Assembly (NCBI GenBank): GCA_050011155.1
Contig: JBEKJP010000015.1
Location: 13,512-77,511, forward strand
DNA: 64,000 nucleotides
Reading direction: 5' to 3'
From: Palsa-504 sp050011155
GTDB lineage: Bacteria > Actinomycetota > Actinomycetes > Streptosporangiales > Streptosporangiaceae
This document shows positions 9,145 to 20,143 of this stretch, in pieces. The notes below the pieces were generated by a model, which was not told the origin of the DNA, searched no databases, and worked only from the letters and a program-made list of their open reading frames with translations. The first letter of the stretch is position 1. Each line of letters starts with the position of its first letter. A program made the position numbers and the translations under genes.

Positions 9145-10091
9145 CGGCGCTGGTCTTGGTCGAGCTCGACGGCGGCGAGCCGGCGGACGCTTCGCTGCGG
9201 GCGGTCAGCATGGCCCGGTCGCTCGGTGACGTCGGCGCGGTGGTCTTCGCCGATGCCGCGCCCGCCGATGCCCTGGGCCGTTACGGCGTCACTGACGTGT
9301 ACCTGATCGAATCTTCTTCGCTGGACGGGTACGCGCCGCAGGCCTGGGGGCGGACGCTGGCTGGGCTGGCTGCGGAAACTGGCGCCACCGCGGTGCTCGC
9401 GGCCGGGACCGACCACGGCAACGAGGTGCTGGCCCACCTCGGCGCGATCACCGGCCTGCCGATGGCGGCCAACTGCACGCTGGTCACCCCGGACGGCGGC
9501 CGGACGCACCGGCTGGTCCGGCACCGCTGGGCCGGGCTGCTGCTCGAGGACGCGGTCATGGAAGCCCCGGTCGCGCTGTTCACGGTGGCTACTGACTCGG
9601 TAGCGGCGGTCGCCTTGGAGGCGCCGGTCGTGTTCCAGGTGCACGTGCACAAGCCCGAGCTGGCCGAGGCTGATCTGCTGGTACGGGCGGTGGAGTCGCC
9701 CGCGGGCGCGGGTGGCGCGTCGCTGGCCACGGCGCGGGTCGTCGTGGGCGGCGGCCGGGGCGTCGGCGGCGCCGACGGCTTCGCCCCGCTGGAGGAACTG
9801 GCCGAGCTGCTCGGCGGCGTGGTCGGGGTGTCCCGCGTGGTCACCTCCGAGGGCTGGCGCCCGCACCGGCAGCAGGTCGGCCAGACCGGCACCAAGATCA
9901 CCCCGGAGCTCTACCTGGCCTGCGGCATCAGCGGCGCTATCCAGCACATCGCCGGCTGCGCCGGCGCCAAGCACATCATCGCCATCAACACCGACCCCGG
10001 CGCCCCCATCCTGGCCCACGCGGATTACGCGGTGATCGGCGACCTCCACCAGGTCATCCCGGCCCTGGTGGAGGCGCTCCGCGCCCGGTGA
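9141..10091 (+). CDS. etfA: Electron transfer flavoprotein, alpha subunit
   Basis: A 316-residue EtfA. The N-terminal domain (MTALVLVELDGGE to about 190) is followed by the FAD-binding C-terminal domain (VVGGGRGVGGADGF; VSRVVTSEGWRPHRQQVGQ; YLACGISGAIQHIAG; IAINTDPGAPILAHADYAVIGD). It binds the single FAD of the ETF dimer. ATG 9141 is preferred over the upstream GTG because it overlaps the etfB stop as ATGA. It is the last gene of the catabolic operon; a 228-base gap follows before glgX, with no clear hairpin recognised. Confidence 0.95.
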   Translation: MTALVLVELDGGEPADASLRAVSMARSLGDVGAVVFADAAPADALGRYGVTDVYLIESSSLDGYAPQAWGRTLAGLAAETGATAVLAAGTDHGNEVLAHLGAITGLPMAANCTLVTPDGGRTHRLVRHRWAGLLLEDAVMEAPVALFTVATDSVAAVALEAPVVFQVHVHKPELAEADLLVRAVESPAGAGGASLATARVVVGGGRGVGGADGFAPLEELAELLGGVVGVSRVVTSEGWRPHRQQVGQTGTKITPELYLACGISGAIQHIAGCAGAKHIIAINTDPGAPILAHADYAVIGDLHQVIPALVEALRAR

Positions 10092-10319
10092 CAGCCTTGC
10101 GGCGCGGGCACGGTATGAACCGGACCTTCAGTGCGTTCTGACGCGCTGAGTCCCGGGTTTCATGCCGTCACGGCCCGCCGGAGGCACGATCCGCGAGATG
10201 TTGTGCGATCATCCCCTCACCCGCAGGTCATGACCGTAGTCAGTTCTGTGTTATCAGCGCCGGGATGGGAAGGTGTGTGATGATCGGAGCGCGGGGTCAG
10301 CGAGAGGAACGGGAAGCAC

Positions 10320-12438
<2,119 letters not shown>

Positions 12439-12446
<8 letters not shown>

Positions 12447-14955
12447 GTTCACCACCGGACGGCCCCAGCCGGTGTCCACCTACCGGCTGCAACTCCGCGA
12501 CAGCTTCGGGTTCGCCGCCGCCGCCGCGCAGGCGGGTTACCTGGCCGCGCTGGGGGTGACGCACGTCTACCTGTCGCCGATCCTGCAGGCCAACCCGGGC
12601 TCGGCCCACGGCTACGACGTCGTGGACCATTCCCGGGTATCGGCCGACCTCGGCGGCGAGCCCGCGTACCGCGACATGGTGGCCGAGTTCCGCCGGCACG
12701 GCCTGGGCGTGGTCGTCGACGTGGTGCCCAACCACATGGCCCGGCCGGTGCCCGAGACGCTCAACCGGCAGCTGTGGTCCGTGCTCTACCAGGGACGGCG
12801 GTCGGAGTTCGCGCACTGGTTCGACGTCGACTGGGACGCGCAGGAAGGCAAGCTGCTGCTGCCGATCCTGGCCGGGCCGCTGGAGGAGTGCCTGCGCGAC
12901 CTGATCATCGAGACGGCCCCGCGGACCCCGGAGAACCCCGGGCACCGCGGTCCGGTGCTGCGCTACTTCGACCACGTGCTCCCGCTCCGCGATGGCGTCG
13001 CCGACCTGCCCCTCATGGTGCTGCTGGCCCAGCAGCACTACCGCCTCACCGACTGGCACGACGCGGCCACCCAGCTCAACTACCGGCGCTTCTTCGACAT
13101 CGATTCGCTGATCGCGGTCCGGGTCGAGGACCCGAACGTGTTCGGCGCCACCCACGAGGTGCTGCTGCGCCTGATGCGCGAGGGCCTTATCGACGGCCTG
13201 CGGGTCGACCATCCCGACGGGCTGGCCGATCCTCAAGGGTACCTGGCCCGGCTGTCGGCCGAGACCGGCGGCGCCTGGATCGTGGTGGAGAAGATCCTGG
13301 CGCACGGCGAGGAACTGCCCGGCTGGCCCTGCGCGGGCACCACCGGCTACGACGCCCTCGGACTGGTCGGCGGCCTGTTCACGGACCCGGCCGGGGACGT
13401 ACCGCTGGCCGACGAATACGTCCGCTTCACCGGCGGCAAGCAGGGCTTCGCCGGGGTGGAACGCGACGCCAAGCGCGACATCGCCGACGGCACCTTCGCC
13501 GCCGAGCTGGCCCGGCTGACCCGGCTCTTCGCCCGGGCCGGGTACCCGGCCCTGGACGGCTACGACGCCGCCGACCTGCATGACGTGCTGGTCGCCATGC
13601 TGGCCGAGTTCGGCGTGTACCGGGCCTATGTCAGGCCGGGTGAGCCGCCGTCCCCGGCCGCGGCGGCGGCGGTGACCGCGGCCGCCGCCGCGGCCAGGGA
13701 CTACCTGGAGGAGCGCCTGCAGCCGGCGCTCGACGCGGTGCGGACGGCCGTGCTCGGCCTGGGCGAGATGACCGCCGACGCGGACCAGCGGGCCGCCCGG
13801 GACGAACTGATCGTGCGGTTCGGCCAGACCACCGGGCCTGTGCTGGCCAAGGGGGTCGAGGACACCGCGTTCTACCGCTGGTCGCGGCTGGTCTCGCTGA
13901 ACGAGGTCGGCGGCGACCCGGCCGTGTTCGGCGTCAGCCCGGCCGAGTTCCACGCCGCGGCGGGCCGTCTCGCCCGGCGCTGGCCGGCCACCATGACCAC
14001 GTTGTCCACGCACGACACCAAGCGGCAGGAAGACGTCCGGGCCCGGCTGGCCGTGCTGGCTGAATACCCGCACGACTGGGGACACCAGGCCGCCGAGTGG
14101 CACGGCCTGGCCCGCTGGCTCACCGACGGGGCCGCCGCCGAGGCCTCAGAACGGGCCCCCGAGCCCGACCTCGAGTACCTGATGTGGCAGACCCTGGTGG
14201 GCGCCTGGCTGATCGGGCCCGAACGGCTGACCGAATACCTGGACAAGGCGATGCACGAGGCCAAGACGCGGACGTCGTGGACCGTGCGCCGCCCCGGCTA
14301 CGAGTCGGCGGTGCTCGGCCTGGCCAGCGCCGTGCTCGGCGACCTGGAACTGACCGCGGGCATCGCCAGCTTCGCGGCCCGGATCGCGCCGGACGCGCGC
14401 GTCAATACCCTCGGCGCCAAGCTCGTCCAGCTCACCATGCCCGGGGTACCCGACGTCTACCAGGGATGCGAGCTGACCGGGCTGTCCCTGGTCGACCCGG
14501 ACAACCGCCGGCCGGTCGACTACCAGCGGCGACGGCGGCTGCTGGCCGCGCTCGAGGCCGGCCCGGACCACGCGACCGGCCTGGACGCGGAAAAGCTGTT
14601 CGTGACCTCGCGGGCGCTGTGGCTGCGGCGCGATCACCCGGACTGGTTCGGCGGGAGCTACATCCCGCTGGCGGCCGAGGGACCCGCCGCCGAGCACGCG
14701 GTCGCGTTCGGCCGCGGCGGTCACGCGGTCACCGTCGTCACCCGGCTGCCCGGCGGGCTGCGCCGGCGCGGCGGCTGGGCCGACACCGTCTTGCCGCTGC
14801 CCGAACTGCACTGGCGCGACGTGCTCACCGGCGTCAGGCACGCCGGGCTGAGACCGCCGCTGGCCGAGCTGACCAGGCGGTTCCCGGTGGCGCTGCTGAT
14901 CCCGGAGCGGATCTGGGAGATGGAGCAGGAATACGCCGACGGCAGCCGCCGGTGA
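12439..14955 (+). CDS. treY: Malto-oligosyltrehalose synthase TreY
   Basis: An 838-residue GH13 intramolecular transglucosylase that converts the reducing-end alpha-1,4 bond of maltooligosaccharides into the alpha,alpha-1,1 bond of trehalose. Family hallmarks are present: STYRLQLRDSFGF and YLAALGVTHVYLSP at the N-terminus, then VVVDVVPNHMA, GLRVDHPDGLADP, IVVEKILAHGEELP, the long helical insert, TTLSTHDTKRQEDVRARL and VPDVYQGCELTGLSLVDPDN near the end. The GTG start overlaps glgX, and its stop overlaps treZ as GTGA, so the pathway is one operon. Confidence 0.96.
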
Positions 14956-16727
14956 CCGTGTTCAGCGTCTGGGCCCCCGCCGCTGGCCACGTCGAGGTGG
15001 AGGTCGCCGGGCAGCGTTACCCGATGAGCCGCGAACATGGACCGAACGGCCGGGACGCCGACACCGGGTGGTGGGAAGCAGACGTCCCTAAGGTGACGGC
15101 TGGCATCGACTACGGGTTCCGGCTCGACGATGGCGAGGTGCTGCCTGACCCGCGCTCGGCGCGCCAGCCGTTCGGTATAAAAGGTCTGAGCCGCACCTAT
15201 GACCATGCCGCCTTCCGCTGGACCGATGATCGGTGGCGGGGCGGCGCGCTGCACGGGTCGGTCATCTACGAACTGCACACCGGCACGTTCACCGCCGAGG
15301 GCACCTTCGACGCGGCCATCGGCCACCTGGACCACCTGTGCGACCTCGGCGTGCACGCGGTGGAGCTGATGCCGGTCGCGGCGTACCCCGGCCAGCACGG
15401 CTGGGGCTACGACGGGATCAACCTGTGGGCGGTGCACGAGCCGTACGGCGGCCCGGACGGGCTCAAGCGGTTCGTCGACGCCTGCCACGCCCGCGGCCTG
15501 GCCGTGCTGCTCGACGTGGTGTACAACCACGTCGGCATCGGCAACCGGCTCGGCGACTTCGGGCCCTACTTCACCGAGGCGCACGTGACCCCGTGGGGTC
15601 CCGCGGTGAACCTGGACCAGCCCGGCTCGGACGAGGTCCGGGCGTTCCTGATCGGCAACGCGCTGATGTGGCTGCGCGACTACCACCTGGACGGGCTGCG
15701 CCTCGACGCGGTGCACGCGCTGGAAGACCACCGCGCCCTGCACTTTCTCGAGGAGCTCGCGACCGAGGTGGGCGCGCTGGCCGCGCTGCTTAACCGCGAG
15801 CTGATCCTGATCGCCGAATCCGACACCAACGATCCGCGGCTGGTCACCTCGCGCGAAGCGGGCGGCTACGGCCTGGCCGCGCAGTGGAGCGACGACTTCC
15901 ACCACGCGGTGCACGCCGCGATCACCGGCGAGCGGCAGGGCTACTACTGCGACTTCGGCTCGCTCGCGACGCTGGCCAAGACCTATACCCGGGTGTTCTT
16001 CCACGACGGCATCTGGTCCGCCTTCCGCGGCCGCACCCACGGCCGCCAGGTCGACGTGTTCCGCGTCCCGGCCCATCGCTTCCTCGGCTACCTGCAGGAC
16101 CACGACCAGATCGGCAACCGGGCCACCGGCGACCGTATCGCCGCCACGCTCTTGCCCGAGCTGGTCAAGGTCGGCGCCGGCCTGGTGCTGACCGCGCCCT
16201 ACACCCCGATGCTGTTCATGGGCGAGGAGTGGGGGGCGGTCACCCCGTGGCAGTACTTCACCGACCACATCGAGCCCTGGCTGGCCAAGGCCGTCGCGGA
16301 CGGACGCAAGGCCGAGTTCGCCTCGCACGGCTGGGCCGCGGCCGAGATACCCGATCCCCAGGACCCGGCGACGTTCCTGCGATCCAAGCTCGACTGGTCC
16401 GAGCGCGACCGCGACCCGCACCTGGGCATCCTGGCCTGGTACCGCGAGCTGATCGCGCTGCGCCACTCCCGGCCCGAGCTGGTCGACCCCCGGCTGGACC
16501 GGGTGCACGCCGACTTCGACGAGGACGCGCGCTGGCTGCTGGTCAGGCGGGGACGGCTGCGGATCGCCGCCAACCTCGGCGACCAGCCGGTCCGGCTGCC
16601 GCTCGGCGAGCGCGGCACCGGCGTACTCGCCGCGTCCAGCCCCGGCGTCGCGATCACCCAGGACACGGTGACCATGCCCCCCGCCGCCTTCGCCGTCATC
16701 GAAACCCGAGCCCTCAACTCCCTGTAA
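14952..16727 (+). CDS. treZ: Malto-oligosyltrehalose trehalohydrolase TreZ
   Basis: A 591-residue GH13 enzyme that releases trehalose from the TreY product. It has an N-terminal beta-sandwich (VFSVWAPAAGHVEVEVAGQRYPM). The barrel carries VIYELHTGTFTAEGTFDAAI, LLDVVYNHVGIGN, DGLRLDAVHAL, LIAESDTNDPRL and LQDHDQIGNRATGDR, then LFMGEEWGAVTPWQYFTDH. The frame is open far upstream, but GTG 14952 overlaps the treY stop and coincides with the conserved N-terminus. It is the last gene of the glgX-treY-treZ operon. Confidence 0.96.
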   Translation: MTVFSVWAPAAGHVEVEVAGQRYPMSREHGPNGRDADTGWWEADVPKVTAGIDYGFRLDDGEVLPDPRSARQPFGIKGLSRTYDHAAFRWTDDRWRGGALHGSVIYELHTGTFTAEGTFDAAIGHLDHLCDLGVHAVELMPVAAYPGQHGWGYDGINLWAVHEPYGGPDGLKRFVDACHARGLAVLLDVVYNHVGIGNRLGDFGPYFTEAHVTPWGPAVNLDQPGSDEVRAFLIGNALMWLRDYHLDGLRLDAVHALEDHRALHFLEELATEVGALAALLNRELILIAESDTNDPRLVTSREAGGYGLAAQWSDDFHHAVHAAITGERQGYYCDFGSLATLAKTYTRVFFHDGIWSAFRGRTHGRQVDVFRVPAHRFLGYLQDHDQIGNRATGDRIAATLLPELVKVGAGLVLTAPYTPMLFMGEEWGAVTPWQYFTDHIEPWLAKAVADGRKAEFASHGWAAAEIPDPQDPATFLRSKLDWSERDRDPHLGILAWYRELIALRHSRPELVDPRLDRVHADFDEDARWLLVRRGRLRIAANLGDQPVRLPLGERGTGVLAASSPGVAITQDTVTMPPAAFAVIETRALNSL

Positions 16728-16729
16728 CC

Positions 16730-16915
16730 TCAGCTGGCGGCGGTGGTCAGGCGGTGGCGGTGGCGCAGGTGCCTGGGAATCCGTGGGGCGTGGTGCTGTG
16801 GCTCATCCTGAGTGCCCCGGGCCGCGCGGGCTAGGTTCTCGCGCCGGGCCTGGTGGCGCAGGTCGGCGATGCGGGACTGGGCTAGTTCGTAGCGGATGGT
16901 GTGGCTGGGGTTCAT
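16730..16915 (-). CDS. Small basic hypothetical protein, 61 residues
   Basis: It begins MNPSHTIRYELAQSRIAD and is rich in Arg, His and Gln. The pattern of an N-terminal ELAQxRIADLRxQA helix followed by a basic tail is one I associate with small actinobacterial hypotheticals. GAGGAG lies 7 bases before ATG 16915 on the minus strand, which favours a real gene. It ends three bases from the convergent treZ stop. No function can be assigned. Confidence 0.6.
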   Translation of the reverse strand: MNPSHTIRYELAQSRIADLRHQARRENLARAARGTQDEPQHHAPRIPRHLRHRHRLTTAAS

Positions 16916-17233
16916 CGCGGTCTCCTCGGTGCGCTTCTGCCTGCACTTCGAGAATGCCGCTAAGGCCCCTGGCCGCGGATCGGGCGATTTCCTGAAATCG
17001 CAGCCCAGAGACGTCTTAGATGCGGGTTCCCCGGCTCGGAGCGCGCTAAGCGTCTAAGGCCTCTCCGGCGGCCGCGCGGCCGATTCAGTGATCATGCGTC
17101 CGGGAGGCTTACGGCCGCTTTGTCGGCAGTTTTGGGGGTTATAGCGCCCGAAAGTGCCGACAAAGCCGTTGGCGTCCTAGTTTTCCGGTTGCGTAAACCG
17201 GACTTGAGTCACATCGGCAACTCCGTCGTCGAT
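16916..17233. other. 318-base intergenic stretch
   Basis: No convincing coding sequence. It contains the upstream region of the 61-residue gene and a large inverted repeat (17117-17166). The remainder shows scattered short palindromes, such as GACGTC near 17011, that I do not interpret. Confidence 0.5.
17117..17166. repeat. Large inverted repeat / hairpin
   Basis: The outer arms GCTTTGTCGGCA (17117-17128) and TGCCGACAAAGC (17155-17166) are perfect 12-base complements. After one G-G mismatch an inner stem TTTTGGG/CCCGAAA (one G-T pair) closes a 10-base loop. The total is about 19 paired positions. It lies downstream of the broken LuxR-type gene. It could be a transcription terminator without a U-tract or the remnant of a mobile element end. 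Confidence 0.65.
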
Positions 17234-17936
17234 CTACGGTGCCGTGTCCTCCGTCCGGCCGAGGTGGTGCTTCAGGTAGCCGCGGTTCCGGAGCAGGAGC
17301 GCGGCCCGGACCGGCTCGGTAGCGGCGTCGACCTCCCGCAGCGCGGCCTGGGTCAGGGAGAGCCCGCGGTCGTCTTCCCCGGCTAGTTCGGCGGGCCTGA
17401 TCGCTTCCTCGAGCACCGCGACGTGACCGGCACCGATCCGCTCGGCGGCGTCCGGCACCTGCTCCCACAACTCGAGCACCCGCGACAGCATGGCCAGTTG
17501 CTCCGCGTAGGCCAGCGTCCGGCCTGCCTGGCTCGCCGCCTGCCAGGCACTGACCAGGGCCCGGGGCATGTCGTGGGCCGCCTGCCAGTGCCGGGCCTGC
17601 TCGCCGGCGGTCCGGCCGGGCAGCACCAGCGCCGGGTCGGCCGCGATGACCTCGGCGAACCGGCTATGCACCTGCCCCGCCTCGCCGGACAGCAGCGCCG
17701 CCACCCCGGCCGCGCCGAGGTCGCGCACGAGCTCACGGAGCACCGCGGTGAAGGGAGCGAACGGCAGGCTCTCCGCCCCAAGTTCCAGGCAGCCGCCGGT
17801 CAGCACCCGCGCCGACCAGGACGGTCGACGGTCGACCCCGGGGCGCCTCGGCCAGCGCGGTCTCCAGCGCGGTCAGCTGTACGGAACGGCCGACCAGAGC
17901 CGGGTTCGATAGCTGCGGTCCCACATGAGCGAGCAT
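17234..17936 (-). pseudogene. Remnant of a LuxR-family AAA/NACHT-type transcriptional regulator
   Basis: Two minus-strand fragments in different frames belong to one family. The first (from ATG 17936) reads NPALVGRSVQLTALETALAEA and then STVLVGA, the start of the large LuxR-type ATPase regulators. Within a few codons homology switches frame to VLTGGCLELGAESLPFAPF, having lost the Walker A segment. A second jump at LLSGEAG leads straight to the distal part RFAEVIAADPALVLPG, AGRTLAYAEQLAMLSRVLELW and GLSLTQAALREVDAA, ending at 17234 after LGRTEDTAP. The ATPase core and the C-terminal HTH are absent. It is therefore a gene shortened by at least two deletions and one frameshift; family membership is recognised by eye. 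Confidence 0.75.
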
Positions 17937-17995
17937 GCCAGCTCTCTGGCTGGGGTCGCGAGGTGAGGAGGCTGACCGGGGGGCTGGTGATACAC

Positions 17996-18030
17996 CCGTT
18001 CGTTCTAAAAAATCTTTGGAACGAACGGGG
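17996..18030. repeat. Perfect 11-base inverted repeat between two pseudogenes
   Basis: CCCGTTCGTTC (17996-18006) and GAACGAACGGG (18020-18030) flank a 13-base AT-rich loop. It sits between the ends of two broken minus-strand genes. The AT-rich spacer in a GC-rich context is unusual. It could be an operator, a terminator or a scar of an inserted element. Confidence 0.6.
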
Positions 18031-18043
18031 CGGGCTTTCCGCC

Positions 18044-18568
18044 TACCCGAAGCATTTCCCTTCGCCGCGGTAGGTGGGGACGGTGGTGAGCCGCCCGTCG
18101 TCACCGAGCACGTGGTAGTCGCGCAGGCGCTCGGCCAGCTCGCCCGCCTTGGCGTGCCGCATCCAGACCCGGTCGCCGGGGGCCAGCGCGTTCGCGGCCG
18201 CGCCGCGGACCGGCGTCTGGACCTCGCCCGCGCCCTCGGTGCCGACCAGGCGCAGGCCGGCCGGCAGCCAGGGGCGCCTTGATCTGGCGGATCGCCTCGG
18301 TCCGGCGGCGGATCAGCTCGGGCAGCGAGCGATTCTGGATGAGCCGGATCAGCTGGGCTCGGACCGGGTGGCCGGGCGGCGCGTCGCCCAGGCCGGCGAT
18401 CTGCCCCTCGTATCCCATCACCCCGGCCAGCCGGAAACCCGCCCGGCGGGTGACCGCCCGGGCGAAGGCCACCGCCTGCTCCGGCGTGTGCAGCGGAGAG
18501 CGGCGGGTGCCGATGTGCACGGCCGGCCTGCGGGCCAGCGGCATGCTCGCACAGTAGACCAGGACCAC
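18044..18568 (-). pseudogene. Remnant of an alanine racemase/D-threonine aldolase-like (amino acid deaminase/aldolase) gene
   Basis: The N-terminal fragment (HIGTRRSPLHTPEQAVAFAR, FRLAGVMGYEGQIAGLGDAP, RAQLIRLIQNRSLPELIRRR) and the C-terminal fragment (PAGLRLVGTEGAGEVQTPV, RVWMRHAKAGELAERL, VPTYRGEGKCFG, stop at 18044) match the middle and end of this PLP-barrel family. They are joined near 18277 in different frames. The roughly 130 residues normally between them are missing, as is the N-terminal third with the PLP lysine. Genes of this family are often neighbours of sugar-lactone oxidases like the next gene. It is broken by deletion and cannot be a functional racemase or aldolase. Confidence 0.75.
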
Positions 18569-18591
18569 CGGAGTATGAATACTGGGCGATC

Positions 18592-19926
18592 ATGAGGACT
18601 ACCGCTGAGCACCGCGTATGGCGGAACTGGGCTGGGACCGCGACGGCGGCCCCGGCTCGCTGGCGCCGGCCCCGCAGCGAGGCCGAGATCGCTACCGCGG
18701 TCAAGGACGCGGCGGCGTCCGGGCTGACCGTGCGGGCGCTCGGCAGCGGGCATTCGTTCACCGCGGTGGCCGCGACCTCGGGGGTGGCGCTCGACCTGTC
18801 CGGCTGGACCGGGATCACCGCCGCGGATACCCGGACGGGCCTGGTCACCGTGCGTTCGGGGACGCCGCTGCGGGCGCTCAACGCCGAGCTGAGCGACCTC
18901 GGCCTGGCCATGGCCAACCTCGGCGACATCGACGTGCAGACCGTGGCCGGGGCGCTGGCCACCGGGACGCACGGCACCGGGGCCCGGCTCGGTGGCCTGG
19001 CCACCCAGGTGGAGGCGCTCGAGCTGGTGCTGGCGGACGGCTCGGTGGCGACATGTTCGGCTTCGGCCTGGCCCGACCTGTTCGCCGCCGCGCGGATCGG
19101 CCTCGGCGCGCTCGGCGTGGTCACCAGCGTGACGCTGCGCTGCGTGCCCGCGTTCACGCTGCTGGCCGACGAGCGCCCGCTGCCCGTGGACGAGGTCCTC
19201 GAGCAGTTCGACGAGCTGGCCGAGGATAACGACCACTTCGAGTTCTACTGGTTCCCCTACGGCCGCAACGCCCTGGTCAAGCGGAACAACCGGGTGGCTG
19301 GGGGTACCGTGCCGCCGCCGCTGCCGGCCTGGCGGCGGTTCTGGGAGTTCGAGGTGATGGAGAACGCCGGCTTCGGAGCACTGTGCCGGCTGGGCCGGGC
19401 CCGGCCCCGGCTCATCCCCGCGCTGAACCGGTTCTCCTCGTCCGCGCTGTCGGCCAGGATCTACACCGAGACGTCGCACCGCGTGTTCGTCACCCCGCGC
19501 CGGGTGCGCTTCACCGAGTGCGAGTACGCCGTTCCACGTGAATCACTGCGGCCCGTGCTGGCCGAACTGCGCCGCTCCGTGCCCCGGCTGGCCGATCCCG
19601 TCATGTTCCCGGTCGAGGTCCGGGTGGCGGCCGCCGACGACATCTGGCTCTCCACCGCTTACGGGCGGGAATCCGCCTACATCGCCATCCACCAGTACAC
19701 CGGGCTGCCGTACCAGGACTACTTCGACCGGTTCGAATCCATCGTGGCCGAGGTGGCGGGCCGCCCGCACTGGGGCAAGATACACTCGCTCGACGCCGCG
19801 CGGCTGAGCGCCCTGTACCCCCGGTTCGGCGATTTCCTCCGGGTCCGGGCCGAGGCCGACCCGGGGGGCAGGTTCGGCAACGCCTACCTGACCCGGGTCC
19901 TCGGGGTCAATTCCTCCGTGTCCTGA
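18592..19926 (+). CDS. FAD-linked sugar-1,4-lactone oxidase (D-arabinono/L-gulono type)
   Basis: A 444-residue protein of the VAO/PCMH flavoprotein family. The FAD-binding part (RNWAGTATAAPARWRRPRSE, LGSGHSFTAVA, LGDIDVQTVAGALATGTHGTG) spans residues 10-180. The ALO-type C-terminal domain ends with RPHWGKIHSL, in which the HWGK motif is characteristic. It oxidises an aldonolactone or related sugar alcohol with oxygen. No signal peptide is seen. It is intact, although the aldolase-like gene that usually accompanies it is a pseudogene here, so its original metabolic context may be lost. Confidence 0.88.
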   Translation: MRTTAEHRVWRNWAGTATAAPARWRRPRSEAEIATAVKDAAASGLTVRALGSGHSFTAVAATSGVALDLSGWTGITAADTRTGLVTVRSGTPLRALNAELSDLGLAMANLGDIDVQTVAGALATGTHGTGARLGGLATQVEALELVLADGSVATCSASAWPDLFAAARIGLGALGVVTSVTLRCVPAFTLLADERPLPVDEVLEQFDELAEDNDHFEFYWFPYGRNALVKRNNRVAGGTVPPPLPAWRRFWEFEVMENAGFGALCRLGRARPRLIPALNRFSSSALSARIYTETSHRVFVTPRRVRFTECEYAVPRESLRPVLAELRRSVPRLADPVMFPVEVRVAAADDIWLSTAYGRESAYIAIHQYTGLPYQDYFDRFESIVAEVAGRPHWGKIHSLDAARLSALYPRFGDFLRVRAEADPGGRFGNAYLTRVLGVNSSVS

Positions 19927-19967
19927 GGACTTGTTACCGGCTGCTTACGCGGCCCCGGCGGCTCGAA

Positions 19968-20068
19968 CGTGACCGGGCACCGGCTCGTAATCCAGGGTGA
20001 GTGGCCAGTGCCGCGGCCGCCCGACCACCGCCTTCAATCACCGAAGGCGGCCGCGGCACCCGGTCACG
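19968..20068. promoter_or_regulatory. Nested inverted repeats, candidate structured leader RNA
   Basis: The outer stem pairs CGTGACCGGG (19968-19977) with CCCGGTCACG (20059-20068). An inner perfect 14-base stem pairs 20008-20021 with 20046-20059. A competing 8-base stem CCGCCTTC/GAAGGCGG (20028-20035 with 20043-20050) shares bases with the inner stem. It lies between the oxidase stop and the small membrane protein 75 bases downstream. It does not match the riboswitch consensus sequences I know. Terminator of the oxidase gene or leader of the next are both possible. Confidence 0.5.
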
Positions 20069-20143
20069 CCGATGGTCGTGCCTTAGCCGGAGTGGAGACC
20101 AGAGGTTGTGCTGATCCCATTTCGAGAAAGGCCGGGGAGCCAG

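Noticed and set aside
17733..19157. A 474-codon minus-strand open frame across the two pseudogenes and the lactone oxidase
   Set aside because: Only its last 67 codons carry homology (start of the LuxR remnant); the remainder is antisense to the oxidase.
19968..20068. c-di-AMP or SAM riboswitch
   Set aside because: The conserved sequence blocks of those classes as I know them are absent; only the pairing pattern suggests structure.
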